DNA of 15,847 nt from Zygnema cylindricum (lineage: Eukaryota > Streptophyta > Zygnematophyceae > Zygnematales > Zygnemataceae): assembly GCA_037447655.1 (NCBI GenBank), contig JBBHKE010000062.1, positions 1 through 15,847 on the forward strand. Reading direction: 5' to 3'. The notes under the pieces are model-generated. The model saw only the letters and a list, made by a program, of their open reading frames with translations. It did no database searches and had not been told where the DNA came from. Positions 7,446-15,730 of this stretch are shown piece by piece; position 1 is the first letter of the stretch, and each line of letters opens with the position of its first letter. The position numbers and the translations under genes are program-made.

Positions 7446-10400
7446 CTGCGAATAAACCCCAAATTATACCCCGACTTTTCATGTTAAAATATTGTCTAAA
7501 TAAATTCTTCATTTATTCCCCAACCAATCATTTTCTACACTGTTTAGACAAATCCCTCTCAGATTTGAAGATGTCCATTTAAAGCCATCGGTAGTATATT
7601 AAACTGCACTAAAAAGTGTTTTAAAAAGATCCCATTTATGGTCTAACTAATCACCTGGTCAAAAATCGTGTAACGGGATCCCATATTACAGCCAACGTAT
7701 AATTGGAAAAATTACCTAAACGTGTCCCATTTCTACCTCAAAAAGTTGCCTAAAAAGTGTTCAAAATAGACCCCATTTATGCCCAACTCAAACTTTTTTT
7801 GGTTTTCCCCCTCCTCCTCCTGCTTCTTATTCACATTAAAACTGTACACACCTCTCCTTACGACAATGAAGAACCTCACCGAAAAATACAAAAAGGTTAA
7901 AAAAAAGTCTAGGAAAGAACCTCGCTTGATAAACCAAAAAAACCCAAAAAGTCACCCACATATACCCTACAGAAACAACAGAGGCCGAAAAAACACCCGA
8001 AAACCCCAAAAAGCCGTAAAAAGACCAAAAAAACTCAAAACAAGACCCAAAACACCCCAAAAAGTCTTACCGGAGTAAGTGAGGCCAAACTCTGGAGAGT
8101 CGAATTAACCCTTAAAACAATTTTTCGACTTTCTGATTCCAAAGGTTGAGAGAGAGGAATAGAATTTGATTTTTTTTTAACACATTTGACCGCGAGACTG
8201 GCAAGTTGACCTGGCAACAGATGACTGGCTTCCTCTTCCTTGTCTTTTTCCTCGTCCCTTTTTTCGTCTTTTGCCTTCTCGTTTTCCGTTTTTCTGTTTT
8301 TTCCTCCGGTTTCTTTGTCGTTTGTCCTTTTCCCACCTCCGGGAAGAACAGGAGAAGCTCGAAGGAGAGTCCCTAACAAAGCTGAAAACTTTTCAAAACA
8401 AAATTTTTGAGTATTGGGAGAAATTGCCATTTTAGTCGGTCCCGAATTCGCTTCTTCCGGTAAAAAATTGCATTCAGAAACAGGACCGGGAGGTAAGCGA
8501 CAAAGAGAATGGATTAACAAAAACTGAAGGACTTCCTTCTGGAGTTTTCCGTATTTTCCGGGTTTTGGTGCAACTTTTGGTTGTCGACAAACTGCTACCA
8601 TTTGCTCTAAAATAAGCTTCCTCCTCTCATTTATCACCTGTTCCTTCCCTCCTCCTCTGTCGCTACCTTCTTCCTTCCCTTCGATCCCTTCCATGTCTTC
8701 AGCGTCTCCCCTTTCTTCCATCTCTTCCTCAACGATACCGTTCTCTCCTCCCTCTTCAGCTCCTAGCTCTCCTTCGCCTTCCTCTCCTTCCACTCCCTCC
8801 ACATCCATCTCCAAGAAAATTTTTCTAAGGGAAGAAACGTAAATTTGAGCTTCTAAAGGTTCGAGCTTTTCAGACAATCGAGCAATTGCTCCGGTTCTTG
8901 TTAAAAGATCAAATTTTCCTCGAGAATGAATTTGTAAAGATCCCAAAAGAGAGGAGATTGCGAAAGATTGGTTCTTTTCAGCCCAATCTTCTAATCGAGC
9001 GAGACACCTTTTTGCAGAAAAATGTAAAAGGGCTGTTTTGTCTTTTAGTGCATTTATAAGACATCGAACGAGAGGAGACGAAACTAAGTTAGGAGCTTGT
9101 TCAGGAGGGAGGAGAGGGAGAGAGAGAATAAGGAGTTCTAAAGCTAAATGCTTTCTCTCGTGAGAAGATTGGAGAAGTCCTCCCTCTATAACTGTTTTCC
9201 AAAAAACGGTTATTTGTTCTGACCCACAAGGAGGACCGAGAGGTAAAGTTTTTCTGGAAACTACTTTCAGTTGATCCTCCTCCTTTTTCTTCTTCTTCTT
9301 TTGTTTTGTACTTTCTTTTTCTTTTTCTTCAGATGGAGAGGGGAGAGGGCGAGGGAGAAGGAGATCCAAAATTTCCTTCCAGACAGAATGGACTCGAGGG
9401 TGACTTCTGGAGGAGATCTACACAATTTTTACACCCCTCCCCCAAAAAAAAGAAAGAAAGAAAAATGGGAAAAAGGAGAAAAAAAGGAGGGAAGGAGCAA
9501 AAAAAGAAAAAAGGGAAAAAGGAGAAAAAGAGGAGGGAAGGAGGGAAAAAGGGAAAGAAATAAAGAAGAAAAAAGAGAAAGATTAGGAGAATTGAGATAA
9601 ACGTACATAAGGTGGGTAAACAGATACAACGGTGGATACAAAATTATACAAATAAAACAGAAAAAGCACAACCAAATAAAAAAGAAAAAAAAAACGCACA
9701 CCTTAAGAATCGGAACTAAACGTTCCAAATGGGCTCGAGAAAAAAAATCTCGAACGTTGTTGGACGAGGGTAAGAGATCCGACCCCTTTTTATTATTAAT
9801 TATTTCGGGGATTCGGCGCCACAACTTCAATATTAATAAAAGATTCTCGGGAGAGGCTTCTTCTACTCCTATTTGAAGCCACCTGGAAAGTGCCGGGGAA
9901 CTTCCAAGAAGCTTCTGAAAGCTGGAATCCGATAACTGCAGTGAAATTAAACAAACACACAAAAAAAAAAAAAAAATTACACCCCCCCCAAAAAAAAAAA
10001 CGTCGCAGCCACAACAGAAAATTGTTGATTTTCACCAAAGAGAGGGGCGATGGAGAGGAGAGAGAAAGAGGGACGGGGAGGGAAGGGGAAGAGGGAGGAA
10101 TATCAGTTGGTCAGGCCAAAGGTCAGGATGAGACAGGAGAAGAGAGAGAGAGAGGGAGGGGCAGATACCTGGTTGACCAACTCCAGGAAAACCTCTGTCG
10201 CAGGTTCCTTCAGAAAGGATTTCTTGTCTGCCAAATTCAATAAGTCCTCCACCACTTTTGTTACAACTCCTCCCTCTCCCTCTCCCTTTCCCTCTTCCTC
10301 CGTCTCTCCCTCTACTTCTCCTCCCAAATTCTTTGCCAGGCGTCCAGACCGAATAAGTGCTCCAATTGCAAAAAGTCTTCCGAAGAGAATGTCATTTGCA

Positions 10401-11184
10401 TCCTGAAATTTCCACCCTCCGCACCGAAATTTCTTAAATTTCTTGACCAAATTTTTTAGTTTCCTTAACCAAATTTCTTAAATTCCTAAACCAAATTTCT
10501 TAAATCCCAACCCAAATTTCTTGAATTCCTTAACCAAATTTCTTAAATTCCCTAACCACATTTCTTAAATTCATTAACCAAATTTCTTAATCTACTTAAA
10601 TGCCTTCAATGTCTTAAATCTCTGAAACTTCTCAACTCTCTAAGTTGTCAGATTTTGAAATTTCTTAAAATACCTTCGATAAAAAGTCCTACCAAACACT
10701 AAAAGAGCAGTTTCAAGTTCCTTTTTGTCGAAGGAGAGAGTATTCTTTTGGAGGTTTCACTTGTTTTAAAATGAATTTAAATGTTACGACTTAGGCTCAA
10801 GTTCCTTTTTGTACAAATTTCTGTAAAAAAACAGTAGTGTTGTATATCACCAGTATATAAGATTTGCTGATAATCAATATATACTTTTTTGAAGGGTATC
10901 GATATTGATATTACTAATAATCTCGATATAAATCGAAATCAACATCACAATAAAAGCATTTGTACTTTTATTTCTGTACAATTCATGTCTGATTTCATGG
11001 AGGATGAAAAAAATTCCTAGTACGGTACGCTTCAACGTACCGTAATGCAATGAATTGCCCTATGAAAAAAATTGCATGCCAAAAGTTTAACTTTGTACCT
11101 TGAATATATTTTCCGGAATTTTGTGCACACCAATCAAGTGTTCGGTCAAGATTTGGCGAGTATTTTTCCATTTGTTATAGATTT

Positions 11185-11246
<62 letters not shown>

Positions 11247-14200
11247 CTCTCTCCCCCCCCTCCCCTCTCTCTCTGTGCATTTTTTTCGTCATTTATCGAG
11301 ATGTTGATATTTATCGGTAAAGCTGATAAATATCGGCTTTTAAACTCCAATATTAAAAAAAAAAAAAAAAATGTATACTGCAAGATATTTTTTGCAGTTT
11401 CAATCGACATACAACACTAAAACAAAGCTGATTGAGAGAAAAATCAAGAACCCTGGGGGGGGGGGAGAGATAGGGATGAGAGAAATCAGTGGTAGAGAGA
11501 GCACAAGAGGCACATTGACATAGAAAAAGAGAGAGAAAGTAATAGTTGAGAGAGTAAAATAAATAAATAAATAAATAAAAGATTATTGCACACATTTTGT
11601 TAAAGAAGGGAAGACTGCAGAAGGGGGAGCGGTGGGGAGAGAATAGAGAGGAAAAGAGAGGAGAAAAGGGGAGGAGGAGGGAGGGAGGGAGGGAGGGACG
11701 GAGGGATGGGGGGGGAGGGAGGGGGGGTGAGTGGGAGGGAGGGAGGGAGGGAGGGAGGGAGGGGAGGGAGGGAGGGGGAGGGAGGGAGGGATGGGGGGGG
11801 AGGGAGGGAGGGGGGAAGGGATGGGGGGGAGGGAGGGAGGGATAGAGAGAGAGAGGGAGGGAGAGAGGGAGAGAGGGAGGGAGAGAGGGAGAGAGGGAGG
11901 GAGAGAGGGAGGGAGAGGGAGAGAGAGAGAGGGAGAGGGAGAGAGAGAGAGAGGGAGAGAGAGAGAGAGAGGGAGAGAGAGAGAGAGAGATAACACACTC
12001 ACTTGTCCTTTAAGACCCCCAGAAAGCTCTAAATGTTCCTCAATTAATTTTGGAATATCTTCTGTCTTTAAACTTTTCACTGAAGTAAGGACAGCTGTCA
12101 GCGCAAGAGCGAATCCCTGTCGAGCTGTCTGCAAACATGAAATTAAATGATAAAAAACGATTTTAACAAAAAAGAAAATAACAAAAAAAGAAAAAAAATA
12201 TATATATCAAAAACAAGATACCCAAAAAATACACAAAGCACAATCAATAAGCATGGGCATCAAAAAGGAAGATACCAAAAATTTACCAAAAGAGTACCAT
12301 AAAATACCAAACATCAATGTATCACAACTTTCTGGGTCATAATTCTTCATGTCAAAAGCCTTTGTTTGATGAGAAGTAATAATAAATTTCAACTGTTTTC
12401 CATACTGTTCGTTTCCTCACTGTTTACTGAAGCAAGGATTTGGTTCTACGTCAGCAAGAAGGAGAAACAAGAGAGGAAGGGAGGGAGGGAGGAAGAGGAA
12501 GAGGAGGGATACTGATGCGTAGTGTATCATATGATTCCTTGATATCACCCTACAATAGTCTATCGTGGACCTACAATTTTTTTGTGAAAAAACCTGATAT
12601 TTTCACTATGTAAGGTACAAAGGACAATAAAAGTCACTTCACACCTACACATGACCACTTTTGTACTGAATAAAAAGTTCTATAACACAATCTCTTTTTT
12701 TGAGATACATTGCAATATTCTTGAAATGTAATCAATATCTTTTTAGGTACAATATCTGGTGTACTTTTACGCTGACACATGATCACTCCACACTGAATGA
12801 AAGTACTATAAATGTCATAGATTTATTTTTAAAGGCTTGTCAAAAGTCACGGGACAGTAAATTTCAAAAATCTTTGTACCGTGAATTGAGAGTTTACCGA
12901 CAAAACAATTTTTTTTTCAGTTAAAAAATCGCGCAACATCTACGTGCCCCAAAACACTATACTAAAGTTGTTATCCCAAAAACCTGCTATATCACGATAC
13001 GATACATTTTATCAAATTATAGAAGATCGTAAAAAAAGCCCAGGGAGGGAGGAAGAGAGGTAGGGATACGCAACATTAGGGAGGGATACATCAGCAAGAA
13101 GGAGACACACAATTTCACGTGGCAATAACTACAACAATATCATTCTAAATGTACTCAAGAAACTCATGACACTCATGAATTGAAATACTGAAATTCAGGC
13201 TACTGTGGTAATTGATGGGGTACTAAATTCATCAAGACAAATATTTCATGAAATTAAGACAAAAAAAATATATACCCGTAATGTAACAGTATTTGAACCA
13301 CAGATGGCGGTTCAAATTTATTCTCTCTTGCCCGGTTATTCGAACACAATGGCCTTTATTCTCTGACGGAATCAATATTTTCCCCAAAAAAAAAAAAATC
13401 TTATTCGAACAGTACTTAGTTAGGTGGACAGGAGTACATTTAAAGTACAATTGTAGTATAAACATATTACGTATAAGTGTGAACAAAGTACATTAAGTAA
13501 AGTACACACAAATAACGAGTAAAACAAAAATTAAATAAGTAAAGGGCAGATACGCACAAAGAAGAAAAAATACCATGCGCGGAATTACATATAACGTAAA
13601 GTACACCGTGACTCACTATTAGCGTTGATGTTTTTTTGCCGACTTAAATCAGCTTTTGTTTGTGCACACGTGTCCGATTTCCATTTGGAGACTGCCAATA
13701 GGAAAATAAATTGTATTATAAATAACAATTGGGGTTTACAATAGCGTTACTAATTCTAATTCAGTTCCAAATGACGTGGTTGAATCTGATCCGTTCAACG
13801 AATCAGGGTTAAGGAAAACAACAACGTAATAACTGATAAATTAACAATTATAATAATATTAATAATATAATAATAACAATAATACTTGCGTTAAAATTGA
13901 TTGCGTTAATCAATTAGTGCCACTGATACTATTTTAGGTTCGAGAGTTAAAATTTAGGGTTATCGCTACAGTGTCATTATAACAATACACGGTGTATTTT
14001 TTTTTGGTGCCAGATTTTTCGGCAACCGAGAGAAATATAACGCACAAAATGATCATAAAATACGAGCACTGAATTGTTTTATTCTCAGAGCCGAATTCTT
14101 TTAATGATTCAAAATAAGCCACGTCATTCGAAATTGAATTAAAGTTGATAAAAATGAATATAAACCCCAAGTTAATTATTTTTTTACTCTCATAAAATTT

Positions 14201-14727
14201 ACAGTATATTTCAACTATTGTCCGGAAAAATCAGTAGTCAACACTAAATATTGGCAAACCAAAGATATAAATTCATTCATTTAATTGATAAAGCCTCAAC
14301 TAAACTACTGACAAAGCCTCAAAACCCTAAAAACATCCGTACAACTCACTGCACGAGAGGAGGCGAGTCCTCGCAGAAGCCTTTTCAGTGCGTACTGTAC
14401 GGAATTCTGTGCAGAATCCTGTACGGAAATTTGCAGTTCCTGCACGAGAGCTTCAGCTGCTTGCTGACGTAGGGCGCTGTCAGAAGCCGCCAGCTGGAAG
14501 TATATTTGGAGACCGGAGGGTGGAGGGGGTGGAGGGAGGGAGGGCTCCGAAGGGAGAGGGGAAGGTAAGGTTTCGTCGGTGGAAGGGGAAGGGTTCAGTA
14601 GGTCGGTGGAAGTAGTAGCGTCAGCTAGAGCAGTGGAGGTAGGAGCGTGACGTGACGGATGCTGTTTACGTTTTTTTGGAGAAGGGGTTTTGCCACTAGG
14701 AGCGGATATGGGAGACCTCTTGGCCAT
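5703..14727 (-). CDS. POL5: Pol5 / MYBBP1A-like nucleolar protein (DNA polymerase phi family), six exons, complete
   Basis: The coding sequence joins, on the minus strand, 14727-14350, 12128-12003, 10402-10169, 9935-9702, 9417-8071 and 7445-5703. This gives 126+42+78+78+449+580 residues, about 1353 aa, close to the roughly 1300 aa of plant family members. All junctions are phase 0. Family signatures seen: an NLS-like PKKRK (aa 18-22), ALKRLLRGLASSRA then TARQGFALALT across junction 1-2, ILFGRLFAIGALIRSGRL (aa 173-190), SHPRVHSVW (aa 329-337), GSEQITVFWKTVIEGGLL and SSHERKHLALELL in exon 5, an acidic tract (about aa 909-1000), DDDAMFRVDKLL just after it, and a lysine-rich C terminus (about aa 1337-1353). 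Known of the family: Armadillo/HEAT-like nucleolar proteins that act in rDNA transcription and rRNA processing; despite the name they are not active polymerases. Inferred: same role here. The assignment is secure; the exact junctions of intron 4 are less so. Confidence 0.9.
6765..7040. repeat. TCC/TCT triplet repeat encoding the Pol5 acidic tract
   Basis: The plus strand reads as near-continuous TCC and TCT triplets, pure at about 6768-6800. On the coding strand these are GAG/GAA (Glu) with some GAT/GAC and GGA. The triplet phase keeps the reading frame whatever the copy number. Confidence 0.85.
7446..8070 (-). other. Pol5 intron 5 (625 bp)
   Basis: Donor GTAAGA at 8070 and acceptor TTTATTCGCAG at 7446. 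The first 230 nt of the intron (plus 7840-8070) is U/G-rich in the transcript. A 40-bp direct repeat (7608-7648 and 7749-7788, sharing CTAAAAAGTGTT and CCCATTTATG) and a weaker third copy near 7714 lie in the second half. Confidence 0.75.
7608..7788. repeat. Pair of 40-bp direct repeats in Pol5 intron 5
   Basis: 7608-7648 and 7749-7788 share CTAAAAAGTGTT, then AAAA.A..CCCATTTATG, then CCAACT or CTAACT. CCTAAACGTGTCCCATTT near 7714 looks like a third, shorter copy. Confidence 0.55.
8071..9417 (-). CDS. POL5: Pol5 exon 5 (aa 325-773)
   Basis: The preferred acceptor is TTGTGTAG|ATCTCC, giving ISSRSHPRVHSVWKEIL; an alternative CTCCTCCAG eleven bases further in would need the alternative donor of exon 4. 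Visible in order: the HPRVHSVW motif (aa 330-337); a lysine-rich insertion with seven lysines in a row (about aa 353-375); the conserved GSEQITVFWKTVIEGGLL and SSHERKHLALELLILSLPLL; LVRCLINALKDKTALLHFSA; HSRGKFDLLTRTGAIARLSE; an acidic Glu/Gly insertion (about aa 520-575); QKEVLQFLLIHSLCRLPPG; a Lys/Glu-rich spacer. The donor is CTCCG|GTAAGA, phase 0. The exon is open for 449 codons with no need for further introns. Confidence 0.87.
9418..9701 (-). other. Pol5 intron 4 (284 bp) with long pyrimidine tract
   Basis: Plus strand 9438-9598 is almost all purine (AAAGAAAGAAAG, GGAGAAAAAG), so the transcript carries a CU-rich tract of about 160 nt before the acceptor. This is a much extended polypyrimidine tract. 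Confidence 0.7.
9702..9935 (-). CDS. POL5: Pol5 exon 4 (aa 247-324)
   Basis: The acceptor TTTCACTGCAG precedes TTATCGGATTCC. The exon codes LSDSSFQKLLGSSPALSRWL, then ENLLLILKLWRRIPEII and FFSRAHLERLVPILK, an alpha-helical repeat segment typical of the family. The preferred donor is CTTAAG|GTGTGC (phase 0), with consensus AG before GT. An alternative donor two bases on (AAGGT|GTGCGT, phase 2) would pair with the alternative acceptor of exon 5 and changes only a few residues at the junction. Confidence 0.85.
9936..10168 (-). other. Pol5 intron 3 (233 bp) with homopolymer runs
   Basis: Donor GTATCT at 10168 and acceptor TTTCACTGCAG at 9936. It contains A and C runs (about 9960-10000) and a purine-rich block (about 10040-10160). 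Homopolymers may make the assembly uncertain here. Confidence 0.7.
10169..10402 (-). CDS. POL5: Pol5 exon 3 (aa 169-246)
   Basis: The acceptor ATTTCAG precedes GATGCAAATGAC, and the exon codes DANDILFGRLFAIGALIRSG followed by RLAKNLGG. This is a hallmark of the family (ILFGRLFA.GAL.RSGR). An acidic, glycine-rich insertion (about aa 198-213, EVEGETEEEGKGEGEGG) separates it from the helical segment VVTKVVEDLLNLADKKSFL and the ending VFLELVNQ. The donor is CAG|GTATCT. 78 codons, phase 0 at both ends. Confidence 0.88.
10423..10599. repeat. 22-bp minisatellite, eight units, beside Pol5 exon 3
   Basis: Eight 21-23-bp units each begin ACC.AATTTCTTAAAT on the plus strand and end in a CCTTA-like block. 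It ends 20 bp from the exon 3 acceptor, so it occupies the 3' end of intron 2, where the branch point should be. Confidence 0.8.
11021..11044. repeat. Perfect 9-bp inverted repeat TACGGTACG
   Basis: TACGGTACG, a 6-base loop CTTCAA, then CGTACCGTA: a stable small hairpin or cruciform inside Pol5 intron 2. Confidence 0.6.
11187..11274. repeat. (CT)28 microsatellite with a C-rich tail
   Basis: An uninterrupted (CT)28 runs from 11187 to 11242, then a CG interruption, more CT and a CCCCCCCCTCCCC block. In the Pol5 transcript this reads as (GA)n, complementary to the CU tract lying about 350-800 nt upstream in the same intron. Confidence 0.92.
11306..11334. repeat. 10-bp inverted repeat GATATTTATC
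   Basis: GATATTTATC and GATAAATATC are separated by nine bases in Pol5 intron 2. The stem is AT-rich. Confidence 0.5.
11622..11991. repeat. Polypurine tract, (GGGA)n then (GA)n, about 370 bp
   Basis: The plus strand is nearly all purine: (GGGA)n with runs of G up to eight in the first part, grading into GAGAGGGA and (GA)n towards 11991. In the Pol5 transcript this reads as CU-rich RNA starting 12 nt after the exon 2 donor. The G-runs could form G-quadruplexes on the plus strand, and the mirror symmetry could form triplex DNA. Confidence 0.9.
12003..12128 (-). CDS. POL5: Pol5 exon 2 (aa 127-168)
   Basis: The acceptor TTTGCAG precedes ACAGCTCGACAG and gives TARQGFALALTAV, which completes the SSR..ARQGFA motif begun in exon 1. 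The exon codes 42 residues ending LSGGLKGQ. The donor CAA|GTGAGT follows, and within 12 nt of it the intron enters a long CU-rich tract. Length is an exact multiple of three and both ends are phase 0. Confidence 0.88.
12605..12850. repeat. Diverged tandem duplication (about 125-bp unit) in Pol5 intron 1
   Basis: The two halves share AGGTACAA near their starts and, about 30 bp on, blocks such as CACATGACCACTT against CACATGATCACTC, followed by ACTGAAT.AAAGT. Divergence is considerable, so this is an old duplication. Confidence 0.4.
13602..13996. mobile_element. MITE-like element with TACACCGTG terminal inverted repeats, in Pol5 intron 1
   Basis: The stretch begins TACACCGTG (13602-13610) and ends CACGGTGTA (13988-13996), a perfect 9-bp terminal inverted repeat; the outer TA could be a TA target duplication as in Tc1/mariner-type insertions. 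Its first 100 bp align with the element at 1848-1948: both start TACACCGTG, then share a CACAC.TGT..GATTT motif and TTGGAGAC.GCCAAT. No transposase is encoded. The right boundary is less certain than the left. Confidence 0.5.
13846..13886. repeat. AT-rich (TAA)n-like microsatellite
   Basis: The stretch is made of TAA/TAT/ACA triplets such as TAATAATATTAATAATA inside Pol5 intron 1. No function is indicated. Confidence 0.6.
14350..14727 (-). CDS. POL5: Pol5 exon 1 (aa 1-126)
   Basis: The start at 14727 sits in a favourable plant context (AAAAATGGCC), is the only in-frame ATG here, and is followed by MAKRS. The first 70 residues are Ser/Pro/Thr-rich and disordered, with an SV40-like basic NLS (PKKRK) and a run of six prolines. 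From about aa 73 the conserved family fold begins: YFQLAASDSALRQQAAEALV, then YALKRLLRGLASSRA. The donor is GTGCA|GTGAGT, a close match to consensus. The frame stays open upstream but without any ATG, so no longer form is needed. Confidence 0.88.
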
Positions 14728-14730
14728 TTT

Positions 14731-14739
14731 TAGGGTTTT
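14731..14739 (-). promoter_or_regulatory. Telo-box directly before the Pol5 start codon
   Basis: On the minus strand AAAACCCTA ends four bases from the ATG at 14727, so the leader reads through it into AAAAATGG. It lies in the 5' UTR and supports both the gene's ribosome-biogenesis class and this choice of start. Confidence 0.6.
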
Positions 14740-14880
14740 GGAAGGAGAGGGGAAGAAAGAGAAGGGAAGGAGGAGGGGGGAAGAAAAGGAGATGTAAACA
14801 ACGGGGGAGACAGAGGAGAAGGAGAGAAGAGGCAAGGGATGGGTGAGAAAGAGGGAGAAGTGAAAAAAGGGGAAGAGGTG
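14740..14880 (-). promoter_or_regulatory. Pyrimidine-rich leader / Y-patch-like tract of Pol5
   Basis: On the coding (minus) strand this stretch is almost entirely C and T (CCTTCTCTTTCTTCC and similar). No ATG on this strand occurs from 14728 back to about 14988. CT-rich leaders and Y-patches are common at plant core promoters and 5' UTRs. Whether this is core promoter or leader cannot be decided without the transcription start. Confidence 0.45.
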
Positions 14881-15125
14881 TGAGTAAGGAGAGTGTACGT
14901 AGTGTTGGGAGAGAACTGCAGGGTTCAGTGTTGAAATAGAGTGTGCTATTTAGTATTTACTTTCGTCGTACAGATCTTTGAAGTGCGACATTTTGTACAA
15001 AAATCGCACGAAATTAGCATATTGCACCGATGGCTAATTAGTAAAGTAATTACTGTACTTGCGGCGGCATGAAAACTTTCCACAATGGGAATTTCATTTT
15101 TTTGCACTGTATCAATTTTTCTTAG

Positions 15126-15320
15126 ACTCGATACGCTTCATGTATCGTAACGGATGGGTCCAAAACTCCAAGTCCCAGAGGTCGCAAAAGTCAAAATTTC
15201 AGGCCCTAAAAACGACGGACGTTTTTTTTTTCGCATTCGTTCCAAAACTCGTCTGTATCGCGTATCGAGTGATTTTCCAAAGACTGGATACAAAAACGAG
15301 TCCATATTGCGTATCGTAGG
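15126..15320. repeat. Old inverted/direct repeat cluster in the divergent intergenic region
   Basis: ACTCGATACGC at 15126-15136 is exactly the reverse complement of GCGTATCGAGT at 15260-15270. CCAAAACTC recurs at about 15160 and 15242, and GCGTATCG recurs at about 15309. This looks like a decayed repeat or small element with partial symmetry. Confidence 0.4.
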
Positions 15321-15480
15321 ATCTGAATAGACTCAATATCATGTACGGAAAAACCGGCCTCGATGCAATTCGCTATAAAATTTGATTTTTAAACGTTTTC
15401 GTGCCATGTGCGCATGAAAGTTTCGTACGTGTTTAGTATTTATTATTTAACTTTTCGTACACATATACCGTACACCACCC

Positions 15481-15505
15481 CTGTATTGTACTGTACTGTA
15501 CTGTA
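15481..15505. repeat. (CTGTA)n microsatellite
   Basis: Five-base CTGTA units, one with a TTGTA variant, give a run of overlapping GTAC sites. The same motif appears near 2061-2074 at the junction of two MITE-like elements. Confidence 0.6.
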
Positions 15506-15615
15506 GTTTTCTGTACAAAATTCCGTGCCAGTACTTTACCGTACGTTTCTGACGCTTCCCTTGAACCCTTTCCCTTTCGCAGTTTCGCCTTTACCTTCCA
15601 AATTCCGAACGCCCG

Positions 15616-15702
15616 AAACCCTAATACGACTCGAAGCTGTCCCGAAACCCTAATTCCCTGATCCTGCTTCAGTAACCCTAATTTTTCGCCTCCGTAACCC
15701 TA
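15616..15702 (+). promoter_or_regulatory. Four telo-box motifs upstream of RIO2
   Basis: AAACCCTAA occurs at 15616-15624 and 15645-15653. The variants TAACCCTAA at 15673-15681 and TAACCCTA at 15695-15702 follow. Spacing is about 29, 28 and 22 bp. In land plants telo-boxes (AAACCCTAA) mark promoters and leaders of ribosomal-protein and other translation-related genes. The position 43-129 bp before the RIO2 start fits that, in promoter or 5' UTR. Confidence 0.65.
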
Positions 15703-15730
15703 TTTTATTATCGTGCGTTTCTGAGAGCGC

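Larger units (their letters stand above)
10403..12002 (-). other. Pol5 intron 2 (1600 bp), very repeat-rich
   Basis: The intron has donor GTGAGT at 12002 and acceptor ATTTCAG at 10403. From 5' to 3' in the transcript it holds a CU-rich tract of about 370 nt, a (GA)n tract (11187-11274), small hairpins, and a 22-bp minisatellite right before exon 3. A 16-bp direct repeat, TCAAGTTCCTTTTTGT, occurs at about 10713 and 10797. No nested gene was found. Confidence 0.75.
12129..14349 (-). other. Pol5 intron 1 (2221 bp)
   Basis: The intron has donor GTGAGT at 14349 and acceptor TTTGCAG at 12129. It carries a 395-bp TIR element (13602-13996), a diverged tandem duplication (about 12605-12850), a purine tract (about 12470-12509), a (TAA)n-like stretch (13846-13886), and a plus-strand telo-box-like AAAACCCTAAAAA at 14321-14333. 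No nested gene was recognised. Confidence 0.75.

Noticed and set aside
9367-9417. A start of a separate protein at 9369 (LDLLLPRPLPSP)
   Set aside because: The codon is TTG, and the frame upstream continues with the conserved HPRVHSVW motif, so this is the inside of Pol5 exon 5.
9402-9704. Alternative phase-2 splicing between Pol5 exons 4 and 5 (donor GTGCGT, acceptor CTCCTCCAG)
   Set aside because: It is possible and would give a Val at the junction, but the phase-0 pair has a better donor and agrees with all other introns of the gene.
11187-11274. CRISPR-like or other patterned array
   Set aside because: Simple (CT)n microsatellite; no spacers, and the window is eukaryotic.
11597-12150. 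Open frames rich in Gly-Arg-Glu (plus) and Ser-Leu-Pro (minus)
   Set aside because: They are translations of the (GGGA)n/(GA)n tract, which is open in all frames; the only real coding part is Pol5 exon 2 (12003-12128).
13305-13320. tRNA T-arm-like GGTTCAAAT
   Set aside because: No acceptor stem, D-arm or anticodon arm could be folded around it.
14728-14835. An N-terminal extension of Pol5 by about 36 residues
   Set aside because: The frame is open but the codon at 14835 is TTG, there is no ATG, and the translation is only the CT-rich leader.
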